Source of the DNA: Galdieria partita
Lineage: Eukaryota > Rhodophyta > Bangiophyceae > Galdieriales > Galdieriaceae
Length of the DNA stretch: 64,000 bases
NCBI GenBank assembly: GCA_025991245.1
Contig: BQMJ01000034.1
Span: forward strand, 1 to 64,000
Reading direction: 5' to 3'
Of the stretch, positions 22,766-33,000 are shown piece by piece (within the stretch, counting starts at the first letter, position 1; every line of letters begins with the position of its first letter). Both the position numbers and the translations under genes were made by a program. The notes under the pieces were generated by a model that made no database searches, was not told the origin of the DNA, and saw only the letters and a program-made list of their open reading frames with translations.

Positions 22766-24883
22766 ATGTCGAGTGTTTTCCAACGACAAGATATGTATGA
22801 CAGTGTTGTAGTAGATAGAGAGCAAGACGTGGTTTTAACAACTGGACAGTTGTACGGGTTGCAGGTTCGCCGGGAAGTCGATCGTTCTTTTAAACCAGTC
22901 ATTCCTTTCGCCCCACATCTCTTTGGAAGTGGAAAGACACGTTTCGTAAAAAGTTATTTAGAACTCGTGAAGAGCATGGGTGAAAGAGCACTAATAGGAC
23001 CTGAGAACATAAGTGATTATGAAAAAGACCGCAGGAGATCCTTTCTGGACAAGTTACATGAAACAATTCTACTTTATGTGGATTTGACAGACTTAGAACC
23101 CACCAACCCCATTGAAGAAAAGCGAAACCTGAAGTGGGCTGTTCATTATTTGTTGTTCAAGTCTGCCTGTCTGAAGTCGGGTCAAGGACAACCAGATCCT
23201 GATGAGTGTTACAACGTCCTGCAACTTAGGACTACCGTGTTAGTGAAGAGAATTCGTGAAGTCTTAAACATGCGAAGTAATCAGTTTCTTCTTGTGGCTT
23301 TTGATGAAGTTGGTGTCCTAGATGAGAGTTACGGCGACTTTGATTTCGAAACGACCCAGGATGGTAGAGTTTTTCCATACAACGACTTTTTTGGTATTAT
23401 TCGGGGACTCTGTAAACAACACAATGTATTTTTTATTGTTGTTGGAAAAAGTGAAGGCTTAAATATACATAATAACGCAATTTCAGTATCCAGGGTTGAG
23501 TTGACGTTTACTCCCCTCTCACCACTTGAAAAGCATAGCATCATCGAACATTTGGAGAAAAGTTCTTCTTTTATGTTTACTGGGAGTCCTAAAGTTTCAC
23601 AAATCCTTTGTCATCAGCACTTTTCAACCAGTGAACTTGCAGAATTGTTATTAGAACTTACTGGTGGTGTTCCTGGTTTACTTGTGAAAGCAATCAACTA
23701 CCTTTTGCAATGTAGATTATCACAAGACCACTTGTTATTATCTAAAGAAAGCTTTTGGATGATAATGAATGATTCCATAGTAACAAATTATTGTGTTGAT
23801 CCATTGTTGCCTCGTTTGAGTAGTCTTAGCGAGACGCGTCAACGTTTGTTAAAAATGCTTACTTTGTTGGCATTATATCATATTCGGTTTGAGTTGGATG
23901 AGCTTGTGCACCTTAGCTCTACTTGTGCTGTATTTCTGTTTGATCTAGTAACAGATATGTGCTTTTATCGTCGGTTGATTGTAGATGAAAACCATCAAGA
24001 ACTTTATGAAGTGTTGATTCCCAAGTTACTGATTAGATATATTGAGCAAAGTGTAAACAATGATAGGTTGGAATGGTTACTATTACAAACCCTCAAGTCA
24101 CAACCTGTGGAATTCTTTTATGAATCAAAATGTCGAGTTTTTGAAGGTCTCGTTGCCACAATGTTTTATTTACATTTTTGTTATCACCCGACAGACAGTT
24201 TGATGTTTTCTATTCTTGGTCAGTTGTCTTCTATTTGGAATGAGATGAATGTAAAGTTTTCCTCTGAATCTACTGCTTACTATATGAAATCTATACATTA
24301 TACTACATCTACATCAGAAGTAGAGAGAGATACATTCGATATCAATGACTGGAAAAAAATTGTGGAAGAAATGTTAGAATTCGAAAAGATATATATTCCA
24401 TTTGAGCCAACATCTCGTAGTCCAGATATATTATTCAAGTTGCATGGAAGAACGAGCGAACAGAATTTGATTGTGGGTATTGCTTGTAAAGGACGATGGA
24501 GTTCAAATGGTATTAGATGGAATGAAATAGTGGATGAAGCTTGCAAGTTTCTGAAACCAGTTCATGATCAAGTCTTGACTGTTCATCCTACATTACATTG
24601 CATGTTGGTCATCATGAGTACTAAGCTATCGACTAGTGTAGCAACTGACTTGAATCATTCTAGTCATTGTTATTCCTTTGGCGATAGAGTAGCAGGAGTT
24701 TTCAGGATTCCTCGTAATTGTGAATTGATCATTCTTTCTGAATCCGATGTAGAAAACTTTATTGGTAAAGATATTTTGTCGAGTTTAAGGAGTGCTTTCA
24801 AGTCTACGGATAATCCACATTCGAGAAGTATTGGAATTTCAACAGTGCAAGAAATGGTTTTATCTCTTTCCAAAAATATTTAG
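22766..24883 (+). CDS. P-loop NTPase with C-terminal PD-(D/E)XK-like domain, 705 aa ('archaeal ATPase'-type family)
   Basis: Single uninterrupted exon. The N-terminus holds 'VVDREQD' (about 15-21), shared with the 25,661-27,766 paralogue. Walker A is FGSGKT (about 52-57), Walker B LLVAFDEVGVLD (about 176-187), followed by 'NDFFGI..GLCKQ.NVFFIVVGKS' (a sensor-like strand) and a 'TGGVPGLL' turn, as in STAND/AAA-type ATPases. The last 170 residues resemble a restriction-endonuclease fold: 'SPDILFKL', then 'IVGIACKGRW' and an acidic helix leading into 'EACKFLKPV'. Eukaryotic Crinkler/RHS proteins and the expanded ATPase family reported in Galdieria genomes share this architecture. Role unknown: a defence or selfish nuclease is an inference. 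It is tail-to-tail with its paralogue, 777 bp apart. Confidence 0.85.
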   Translation: MSSVFQRQDMYDSVVVDREQDVVLTTGQLYGLQVRREVDRSFKPVIPFAPHLFGSGKTRFVKSYLELVKSMGERALIGPENISDYEKDRRRSFLDKLHETILLYVDLTDLEPTNPIEEKRNLKWAVHYLLFKSACLKSGQGQPDPDECYNVLQLRTTVLVKRIREVLNMRSNQFLLVAFDEVGVLDESYGDFDFETTQDGRVFPYNDFFGIIRGLCKQHNVFFIVVGKSEGLNIHNNAISVSRVELTFTPLSPLEKHSIIEHLEKSSSFMFTGSPKVSQILCHQHFSTSELAELLLELTGGVPGLLVKAINYLLQCRLSQDHLLLSKESFWMIMNDSIVTNYCVDPLLPRLSSLSETRQRLLKMLTLLALYHIRFELDELVHLSSTCAVFLFDLVTDMCFYRRLIVDENHQELYEVLIPKLLIRYIEQSVNNDRLEWLLLQTLKSQPVEFFYESKCRVFEGLVATMFYLHFCYHPTDSLMFSILGQLSSIWNEMNVKFSSESTAYYMKSIHYTTSTSEVERDTFDINDWKKIVEEMLEFEKIYIPFEPTSRSPDILFKLHGRTSEQNLIVGIACKGRWSSNGIRWNEIVDEACKFLKPVHDQVLTVHPTLHCMLVIMSTKLSTSVATDLNHSSHCYSFGDRVAGVFRIPRNCELIILSESDVENFIGKDILSSLRSAFKSTDNPHSRSIGISTVQEMVLSLSKNI

Positions 24884-25660
24884 AAATAGCATCTTATTGC
24901 TGTTTGGATCCATGTTGGTTTGTTCATTTGAGAAGTATTCGAAGGGTTCAACTCGTTTGTAAAGAAAGTCAATTTTCCTAATTTTCCATTATTTTTGTAC
25001 TATTTTATCGTACTTTGTCGAAGAACTCTTAAACGAGTTTAGTAGTGCAACTGTACAATTTCATTGTTGTTTACTTATGTACTCGTTATGTACTGTTACA
25101 AATTCAATGTCTTTGTGGTTAATGAGAAAGAACGAAGCTCTCTTTGTTTTTCTGTTTACCATTTCATAGAATGTCTTCAAGATTGGATTCAACTATATCT
25201 CACTTTCAAGATGTTCTTCGTGGTTTTAAGAAACCAATAAAGGAAAACTCAGAAAGTGACAACAAGTTAATTCTAGAGTTGTCAACTAGACTTTCTTGTT
25301 CTTTACACGATCTGTGTACACCAGTAAAACTGAGTTTCAAAAGTCAATACAATATGGTCGCTGGTATTATATTTCCTTGTAACATCGAGTCAACACTATT
25401 CCAACAGGAATAAGGTATTCCTCTAGTGATACTGGAGTAGACAATCAGTTCATTTTAAAAACATGTGCTTCAAGACTCAGTAAAAAACCAAAAATAGGTG
25501 CAAACAATTATACAACTTGTAAACTTTTGACTATCTTCAACGTAATCATCCATATTATGGAATATAACTAGTATGTTTTATAAAATGTTTTCAAACATAT
25601 TTCATTCACATCTTGCAGAGTCAACGATCGAACGAACACTTGAATATAAGAATTCCAACT
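24884..25660. other. Spacer between convergent NTPase-nuclease paralogues
   Basis: 777 bp of 3'-flanking sequence. It contains one short rightward frame, 25,171-25,413 (80 aa from its first plausible ATG, which follows an AG acceptor-like 'catttcatag'). That frame has no recognised domain and may be a lone exon or chance; it is not called as a gene. Confidence 0.45.
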
Positions 25661-27766
25661 TTATTGCAAACTCATGAAACTGTCACGGGCTCTTCGAAGT
25701 AAGTTGAATCCTAAATCCCCGAAAGGAGGATTATCACTCGTCGAGAATGCTCTTTCAAGTCCATTCAATATTTCTCTGTCAATGAGCATTTCTACATCTC
25801 TTTCACAAAGAATAACAAGTTCACAATTAGGAGGAATTTCAAAGGAATTCCCTCCAATACGCATTCCACTCGTATAACATCGACTCTGATTACCCAACTC
25901 GCTTGTAACATTGAGTGCTAATTTTGTACTAACTATAATAAGCATACAATGACAAATTTTCAATGGTTTGGATAAAACTTGTCTAGAAACAGGATCAAGA
26001 AATTTCTTAGCTTCTTCAATAATATCTGACCAGCCAATTCCTTCCGATTTCCAACGACCTTTACAAGCAACTCCCACCATAAGAACGTTGGAGTCATCGG
26101 GAGAATGCAATTTGAACATAATATCAGGACTATAAGAATTCGCTTCCTTTGGAATATAAACTCTGTCAAAACAAAGTGCTTTGTGAATAATCTCGTTCCA
26201 TTCATTACTTGCATAAGTTTTCCGTTCCTTGTTTGATTCACTTCTTGCTTCACCACGACTAACCGACATCATGTAATGAAGAGGTGAAGGTCCATTGATA
26301 GGAAGTTTCATTTCTTTCCATATGGCAGATAATCTACCTAACAACTCCCTAAACTCATTTCGTACTTTGGACGAAAGTATCCAAACAAGTCGCATAGCAA
26401 CAATTCCTTCAAATACTCGACATTTGGGAGCAAAGAAACAATCAACTGGCTCTATATTAAGTGATCCCAAAAGTATCTTCTCTAATAAAGAGAAAGATGA
26501 TGCGTTTTTGAGATTTCTAATAAATACTTTCGGAAACAGAACTTGGAAAGTATTATCGTCAATAGGATATCGATAGAATCCCATTTCAGTAACAGCATCA
26601 AATAAATAAGACTCCGAGTTGAGTTCATCGTCCGCTTTAAAGGGTATACGATACAGTGCCATCATTAGTAGCATATCAAGTACACTTCTTCTATCCTCAT
26701 CCAAAGTTAATATACGTGTTACAAAGGGATCAGAGCAAACTGTTCTAAAACCATCCTCCTTCATACACGATAGACAATCTTCTTTCGACCTAAAAGATTG
26801 TCCTCTTGTTTGTACATAATTCAAAAGCATATTCACTGCACGAGTAAGCAAACCAGGAACTCCACCGGTATACTCCAATAGTGCTTCTGCCAACTCATTT
26901 ACTGAAAAAGAACGATTACATAGAATATCACAAACTCGAATTTGAGTCTGTACTTTGAGGTGACTTTTTTCAAGGAATTCAACGATACTGGACCAGTTTA
27001 ACGGTGATAAAGAAATAAAATGTAATAACACCTTTGATACTGAAGCTGTATAATTCTTAATACTTAAACCCTTGCTTTTCCCAACAACAATAAAGAATAC
27101 ATTGTCTTGTTTACAGAGTCCCCGAACAATACCAAAAAAGTCGTTGTATGGACGAACTCTACCCTCGTCATTCACTTCTAGATCAAAATATTGTCCTCTT
27201 GTATCCAACACACCAACTTCATCAAAAGCAACAAGAAGAAACTGATCAGAACGCATGTTTAAAATTGTGCGGATTTTTTTAACTAGCTTATAGGAATGTG
27301 TACGACACTCCTTGTACACATCTTCTTCATCCTTCGGTTCTTCTCCAACAGACAAATAAGCAGCTTCTACCATTAGATAGTAAAGAGCCCACTCCAGACT
27401 TTTTTCTTTCGGGTCAGTGGGTTTGAGCTCTGTCATATCCACATAAAGTAAAACGGCTTCACGTAACTTGTCCAAAAACTCTTTCCTGGAAGGGTCTGAA
27501 GCAAAAGACGACAGGGAAGTTTCACGAAACCTCTGCACCAACTCCAAATAGCTTCGGCAAAACGTCGTTTTGCCGGAGCCAAATAAGTGGGGCGCAAATG
27601 GGACGGCTAACCTGTAATTGAGGCCAGTTGTTTCAACCTTCAGCTCCCTTCGGTTGTCATGAAGCTGAAATAGGTTTCTTGTCACAAACAACACGTCATT
27701 TTCGCGGTCAACAACAATAGGCTTGAAAGTGTTGTCGGTAACCCACTTTTCACCTGAAGAGGTCAT
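25661..27766 (-). CDS. P-loop NTPase with C-terminal PD-(D/E)XK-like domain, 701 aa (paralogue of the 22,766 gene)
   Basis: Intronless and collinear with the 22,766-24,883 protein over its whole length: 'IVVDREND', Walker A FGSGKT, Walker B LLVAFDEVGVLD, 'NDFFGIVRGLCKQ', 'YTGGVPGLL', 'CRVFEGIVA', 'YSPDIMFKL', 'MVGVACKGRW' and 'EEAKKFLDPV'. The conserved PD and CK positions suggest that the nuclease-like fold is maintained by selection. Divergence is highest in the middle and at the extreme ends. The gene points left and its partner right-to-meet-it, so the pair forms an inverted duplication. Substrate and biological role are unknown. It could be a genome-defence, effector-like or selfish nuclease-helicase; nothing here shows which. 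Confidence 0.85.
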   Translation of the reverse strand: MTSSGEKWVTDNTFKPIVVDRENDVLFVTRNLFQLHDNRRELKVETTGLNYRLAVPFAPHLFGSGKTTFCRSYLELVQRFRETSLSSFASDPSRKEFLDKLREAVLLYVDMTELKPTDPKEKSLEWALYYLMVEAAYLSVGEEPKDEEDVYKECRTHSYKLVKKIRTILNMRSDQFLLVAFDEVGVLDTRGQYFDLEVNDEGRVRPYNDFFGIVRGLCKQDNVFFIVVGKSKGLSIKNYTASVSKVLLHFISLSPLNWSSIVEFLEKSHLKVQTQIRVCDILCNRSFSVNELAEALLEYTGGVPGLLTRAVNMLLNYVQTRGQSFRSKEDCLSCMKEDGFRTVCSDPFVTRILTLDEDRRSVLDMLLMMALYRIPFKADDELNSESYLFDAVTEMGFYRYPIDDNTFQVLFPKVFIRNLKNASSFSLLEKILLGSLNIEPVDCFFAPKCRVFEGIVAMRLVWILSSKVRNEFRELLGRLSAIWKEMKLPINGPSPLHYMMSVSRGEARSESNKERKTYASNEWNEIIHKALCFDRVYIPKEANSYSPDIMFKLHSPDDSNVLMVGVACKGRWKSEGIGWSDIIEEAKKFLDPVSRQVLSKPLKICHCMLIIVSTKLALNVTSELGNQSRCYTSGMRIGGNSFEIPPNCELVILCERDVEMLIDREILNGLERAFSTSDNPPFGDLGFNLLRRARDSFMSLQ

Positions 27767-28421
27767 CGCCGCCCCAAAATAAAATTTGTAGAATTAGTGA
27801 ATTCATTGGGTTGCTTTCGTTTGTTAGCACAAAAAGTATTCAGAATAGACTCAAATAGAACATTAGATTGTCTTTTATGGAGGATAATCGTTACAAAACA
27901 TTTTCTGTGTTTGGGCATGGATAGCAATATCGAAAGATTGAAATGCATTCGTGCTAGAAGGATCAAATATTCCCTTGTCAACTGAAAGTCCGCAAGTTGT
28001 AAGATCTGATTGCTTTTTACGCATCTTGTGTTTGCGACATCAAAGGTTTCGCTAGTGTGGAATCACCAACTTTGCCTTACGCATCCCGAATGCGTGGGAG
28101 TGGAAAGCACGATTGGCCAACACCTCCAAACGTTTACAACTTTTGAAAATGAGTTGGCCTGTCTGAGATTGGAATAGGAGAGAAAATAGGAAAATTTCTC
28201 TAGATGCTCAACTAAGCGAGACTTTATATATATATTGTTCAATTCTCTCCAAGCTACTCACGGGGGTCGCTTTCTGACTACACGTTTAGAATGGATGGGC
28301 AATGAAGCACTTGATAGATTTCCAATAGCCCTGGATTTCCTCAGGTTTTCACTTTATTTTTCCAGTTGATTGGCTTCAAAGATATTAAAAGTCCTAAAGA
28401 AACTTTATTTGTATTTGTTTA
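27767..28421. other. Intergenic, 5' side of the leftward NTPase-nuclease gene
   Basis: 655 bp with no supported coding sequence. It must hold the promoter of the leftward 25,661-27,766 gene. It has a GC-richer patch at 28,050-28,130 with an imperfect inverted word ('cttacgcatcccgaatgcgtggg'-like) that is too poor for a tRNA. Confidence 0.45.
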
Positions 28422-29950
28422 TTGACGAAATTTGGAACATTGAAACTGAGAAAGTTTTCGATGTTTCGAGATTGGATAAAGCCTGACAAAGTCACTCGAA
28501 TGTCTACTGTTTGTCGTTCCTTTTTAGGAGTTTTATTAAACTTTTTAGCTGTGCCTTTACCTTTTATTTCCGCAAGGAGATCGGATTGTATAATGATTAG
28601 ACAAGAAGATGTTATATCCTTGCAAACAATGTTCAGTTTTCTTCATTTGGATCTCTTTTCAGAAGAAACTGTAAAGTATTTGATGCCAATATGGAGTACA
28701 ATAAATAGTCAGTTTTAAAACTACTTTTCCTAGTCATCGTGAAAAACACCATTGGTTCTTCAAACAATTGTATGCAATTGTATTCGTTAGTATATTATTG
28801 ATTGATAGATGTGAAAGTTGGAATAGTTTTTTTAATCTTTCAGAGGATGAAATAGGAAAAGGAAATGTAGAAAATGATTCCAAATCGTTATCTGGCAGTA
28901 ACTCTCTTTCTCGTATGATAACAAAATCAAGGATTTCTGTTTCTTCTATGCTTTTTGTCATTATTTTAGAATTTTGTATTCCAATGAGAGAGACTTTGAT
29001 ACTTCTGAGTCATTCTAAATAATGTTTTGGATATTGCGAAAAATTTTGGTGCTTTTTATCTGAACTGTTCAAGCAACGAACAAGACAAAGACGGACAAGC
29101 GATTTTTAGCCAAGCTGGAGAAACATTGTTCAAGTTGGTCTGTCGAAAGACTGTTTTGAAGGACATCAAAAGTTACTATCGAAAATTCAATCCTATTCGT
29201 TTTATTTGAGTTTCGTTTTCGTCGACAAGTGGTAGTCTCAAATGTGCGACTATATTTACTCTTTATGTTCGATGTTGCTTCTGTTCCAAACTAAAAGAAT
29301 TGAGTATATTTGGACATAGTTTTATAGAATATATATCAATAGAATCTACTGAAACCATCGGCAGTTTAAAAGTGGATCCTATTCCCAAGTATGTTCCAGC
29401 ATTTAGTTCGACAGGGAGTGGAATCCATAGTGCTAGCGAAGAAACTTACAATGTCAATGCTTGGAAACCATTTTTTGAAAAGTATTTATCAAAAGATGGA
29501 ATATTTATTCCTATTCGACAAAACTCCAATGGACCTGATGTTCTTATTCGAGTAACAGATATGAAAGACAATTCTTTCCTTGATATTCAAGATGAATCTT
29601 CTTCAGAGCAGACACCTGTGGAGACTGAAACCACCAAGAAGAGAGTATATTTGATAGGTATTGGATTGAAATGTTTTCAATTGTCAAGTTCTGGTGTTGG
29701 TCGCTCAATGATTAAGTCAGAAGTTGCTAAATTTTTACATCCAGTGGCGTCACAGCTTGAATTGGAACAGAATAATTTAACAGCCATTCAGTTGATTGTA
29801 AGCAACAAGTATACTGAAGAAGTTTCCAGACAATTTCGTGATAATCAGAATTGGATATTGAACAGTGGAGTTTATTATGAAGACAATCATAATAATATTG
29901 TTTACAGTTCTATCAACTCTGAGATACAACCACAGAAAGAACTGGGCTAA
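28422..29950 (+). pseudogene. Relic of an NTPase-nuclease gene: C-terminal nuclease-like half recognisable
   Basis: The frame at 29,300-29,950 (216 aa) is the paralogue of the last third of the 22,766 protein: 'VNAWKPFFEKYL', 'GPDVLIRV', 'YLIGIGLKCF', then 'SEVAKFLHPVASQ'. These match 'INDWKKIVEEML', 'SPDILFKL', 'IVGIACKGRW' and 'DEACKFLKPV' in order. No Walker A or Walker B sequence is present upstream. The stretch from 28,422 to 29,210 has only short frames in different registers with local protein-like character. A linker insert between the two strands (Ser/Glu/Thr-rich, 'SSSEQTPVETET') is longer than in the intact copies. It is interpreted as a decayed family member; a short stand-alone nuclease-domain gene is less likely. 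Confidence 0.65.
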
Positions 29951-32184
29951 ACTGAAAAGGAGTCCAAGCAGTTATTTCGTATGCGGAAGCTTCTTGTTTG
30001 ACTCAAAGACTCAAGGAACGCTGGAGAGGTTTACCAAACGTCGTTTACTCCCAAGCTAAAACTGGAAAAATGACCTGGACCACAAAAATCGATTCCAATG
30101 GCTATTCTATTTCCCTCATCACCTCCTTACCCTAAAAAATTTTTCAAAAAAAAAAAATGTCACATATCAACTCTCTTAACTATAAACTCCTATTTACAGT
30201 TAACCCTTGTCAGAACAAAAACCCTACCTTGACAATAAAACGAGTCAATCTTTCCAACTTGCTTTTCCAAGAGTCGCAAACTCCAAAACTCAATTCTTAC
30301 AACTAGTGTCAACTCCAAAGTCTTTCTTCGCAATGGACATACTTCATGTTTTCATATAAACAGGACAAGTGATACGAAAAAAATAACAAAATCATTCCAA
30401 CGAGATGGTCTACCAATTTAGAAAAGAGTTTGAAAAGATGGATAACAAGAACGCCTAGTATCCTCCCCCCTCTCCAATTCAAGATATAAAAACGAACTCA
30501 ACCACAAAGAAAACAAAAAACTAATAATAACTTAAAATATCTAGAAACACTTCGGTCGGTAAATGTATCCAACTTTTCCAGTCACGAGTTAACTTGTCTC
30601 GTGAAACAAAGCTACAACGTTGCTTCAACAATTGCTTCTTATGTTCTCGTCTCCTAACGACTTTCAAGAAATTTCGTACGCTTCCTGTCTTTATCTTGTT
30701 ACATTCATAAGACAATTACCTCCAGAAACTTTTCAACAAGTAGAAAATCCCAAGTTGTTCTTGGTTTCGCATTCAAAATGTTTCTGCGCAAAACTTGAAA
30801 TGATTTTCACTAGGGTAGAAAGTGGAGTCAAGTTGCTCTAGTAACTTGGAATACGAATATTTGGGTTTACTTGTCTCACATAACGTTCTGAATTGGACTT
30901 CAAAAGATTCACTTGTATATCTTGCATATCAACTAGTTTGGTTGTTTGTCCAACAAAGTTAAAAAAGAGAAAACTTGAGACTTGAAAACACTTTCAACTT
31001 GAGAATACTTGTGACAATCTGTCTCTGTCTCTCTCTCTGTATATATTTGTTCGACATTATAGCCAACAAACTTACATAGATACAGTTGTATTGAAGAAAT
31101 GGAAAACTTTATCGTTCTTCAGCTCTGGTTGAACTTTGTGAGCACAAATATTCTCTTTCCATTGAATACAAATAAGATTCCACTAATACTGTGTAAAGAA
31201 ACAATTATGTAGATGCAACTGCGTTTGGTTAAAGCTGAAAGATTCTCTCCTAGGAGAGAAAACCTAGCAAAAGATGCTTGAAACCTCTTGATCAACAACT
31301 CCACACATATTTTCAACTAGTTTATGTGCTCTGTTTCCTAGTCAAAACTAGAACAAGAATACAACTTTTTCCATATAAACCCTTGATTCTCTTGTTCAAA
31401 CAAACCAGTAAAACTCGAATACACAAAGAAAGAAAAGTTCTGTTCTCTTCCAAATTACAACAATCAAACTTGTCAGAAAAAGCTTTGTACCTTGTACTCT
31501 TGAACTTTTTCCAAACAAGCCTTATATAAAAATGATGGAATTCAAAAGGTTGTCATTCATTTAGACCCCATCTTTCTACATTTCAACCAACGAGTTAATG
31601 CTTTTATAAGAATGTACTGTTCTGCAGTCTTCAAGTTGCGTAAAATACTCTTGTCAGAAATTCAAGTTGAAAGTTTATCCATTTCAATACTTTTTACTTT
31701 GACAACTAGATTCAATCTTGTTCTTTCATTCAACTCTTCAAAACACAGGGACAGAAAGAAAATATTCTCAGCTTCAAAAACATCATAAAGTGAAACGAGT
31801 TTTTGTTCTCTTTCATCTCTTCGAATAAACAAGAAAATATTGAATAGTGATTGAATTTGGATTCAATTCTTTAACAGATATAGTTGAAAACCAAGCAAAA
31901 CTATCTCGAATAGTTGGATAAACTGTTGCTCACCATTGTTCTTTTTTTGTATGGACTTACATGTTTTTTCATAATTATGAACGTGTTGTGATATTGGGTC
32001 ATGACAAGGATGTAGATGTTTCAATCAACAACTACAAGTGTATCAGTTGAGCCAATACCGACAATCAACTGATATATCTCGAAATGTTGAATGAGACCAA
32101 GTCGTTACATTTTCTTCTAGTTCACATCTTGTTGCTGGTGAAAATAGAACATTTGTCTTGAAATATTTGAATCTATGAAAAGAC
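29951..32184. other. Gene-poor interval
   Basis: 2.2 kb with chance frames only (83 aa or less). The sequence is rich in repeated short words such as 'caacttg', 'caagttg' and 'ttgaaa', has a poly-A stretch near 30,145 and a CT-repeat at 31,020-31,040. No RNA gene, transposon terminus or family domain was recognised. Confidence 0.5.
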
Positions 32185-33000
32185 ATGGGTCAATTTGCTT
32201 TAACCTCTTCGTTGCATGTTCAGAAAAGAAAAAATTGGTGGTACAAAATGAAAGCGGCAACAGCTCATCCTTATGATGATTTTCAGCCTTTTACAGTGTC
32301 TGGCCTGTGGTCTGCTTATTATTCAAGGCTTGCTACTGCAGGTATGTAAGTACGAAATCCAGAAATAAGCACTTGCCTTTTTACAACAAAATACATCACA
32401 GATCTGAACTGCCTTGTGAAGTAAGTTCGAACCATCTTGACTATCACTTTCAATCAATATCGTGTTGTTCTTTTTTTGATCAAGTCGATTGGTTTCAAAA
32501 ACAACGATTTGACCTTCAAGATACTACAGGTGATCACGTCGTGCGACACATAATTATTACTATTCAATCAATGGGGAACTATTATACAGTCTAATTTCTT
32601 CTCTTTTGTATGGTAAAAAGAAGAAGTTCGACTAAACGAAATTATATGACGACTTGTAGAAGAACGCAGTTAGAATTGATCTCCCGTTCAACTTTAGAGA
32701 TCCATGATATTGTGGACCATTTGGAGAAGAGTTTGTCATCTTCCTTTTCCAGCCTATCACTCGAGTATACTGGCTCTACAAACAGTTGTTACGGAACTTT
32801 GTTTTTGGCACAACGCAAGGTTAAAGGAACACCTTTTCTCTCTAACCAAGTGGAGGTCTGTGATAGTCTCGACTCAGTATCTCGTATTGCGTCCTTGTGA
32901 TGCTCATTCCTTTCCTATTTACTTGTGTTCTCGAAGACAGAATACATTTTGTTGGATATCTGCTGCTGTTCTCATTCTCATTTGTTTACTGTAGGATGAC
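32185..33000 (+). CDS. Candidate spliced gene, membrane protein of unknown function
   Basis: The first exon probably starts at ATG 32,185 (MGQFALTSS...) and runs to a strong donor, GCAG|GTATGTAAG, near 32,340. An AG acceptor follows at about 32,400. The last exon probably starts after 'caactttag' near 32,697 and runs to a stop at about 32,994. It is basic and Trp/Leu-rich, ending in a hydrophobic segment ('ISAAVLILICLL') that looks like a C-terminal membrane anchor. The middle exons are uncertain because several GT/AG pairs are possible and not all keep the frame. No family was recognised. Exon phasing and local coding character support a gene, but it may be a partial or decayed one. Confidence 0.35.

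Noticed and set aside
22438-22902. 154-codon leftward frame overlapping the 5' end of the 22,766 gene
   Set aside because: It is antisense to a clearly conserved coding start, has no domain and is a shadow frame.
28050-28130. tRNA-like GC-richer patch with a short inverted word
   Set aside because: No complete cloverleaf, anticodon arm or T-loop consensus can be formed.
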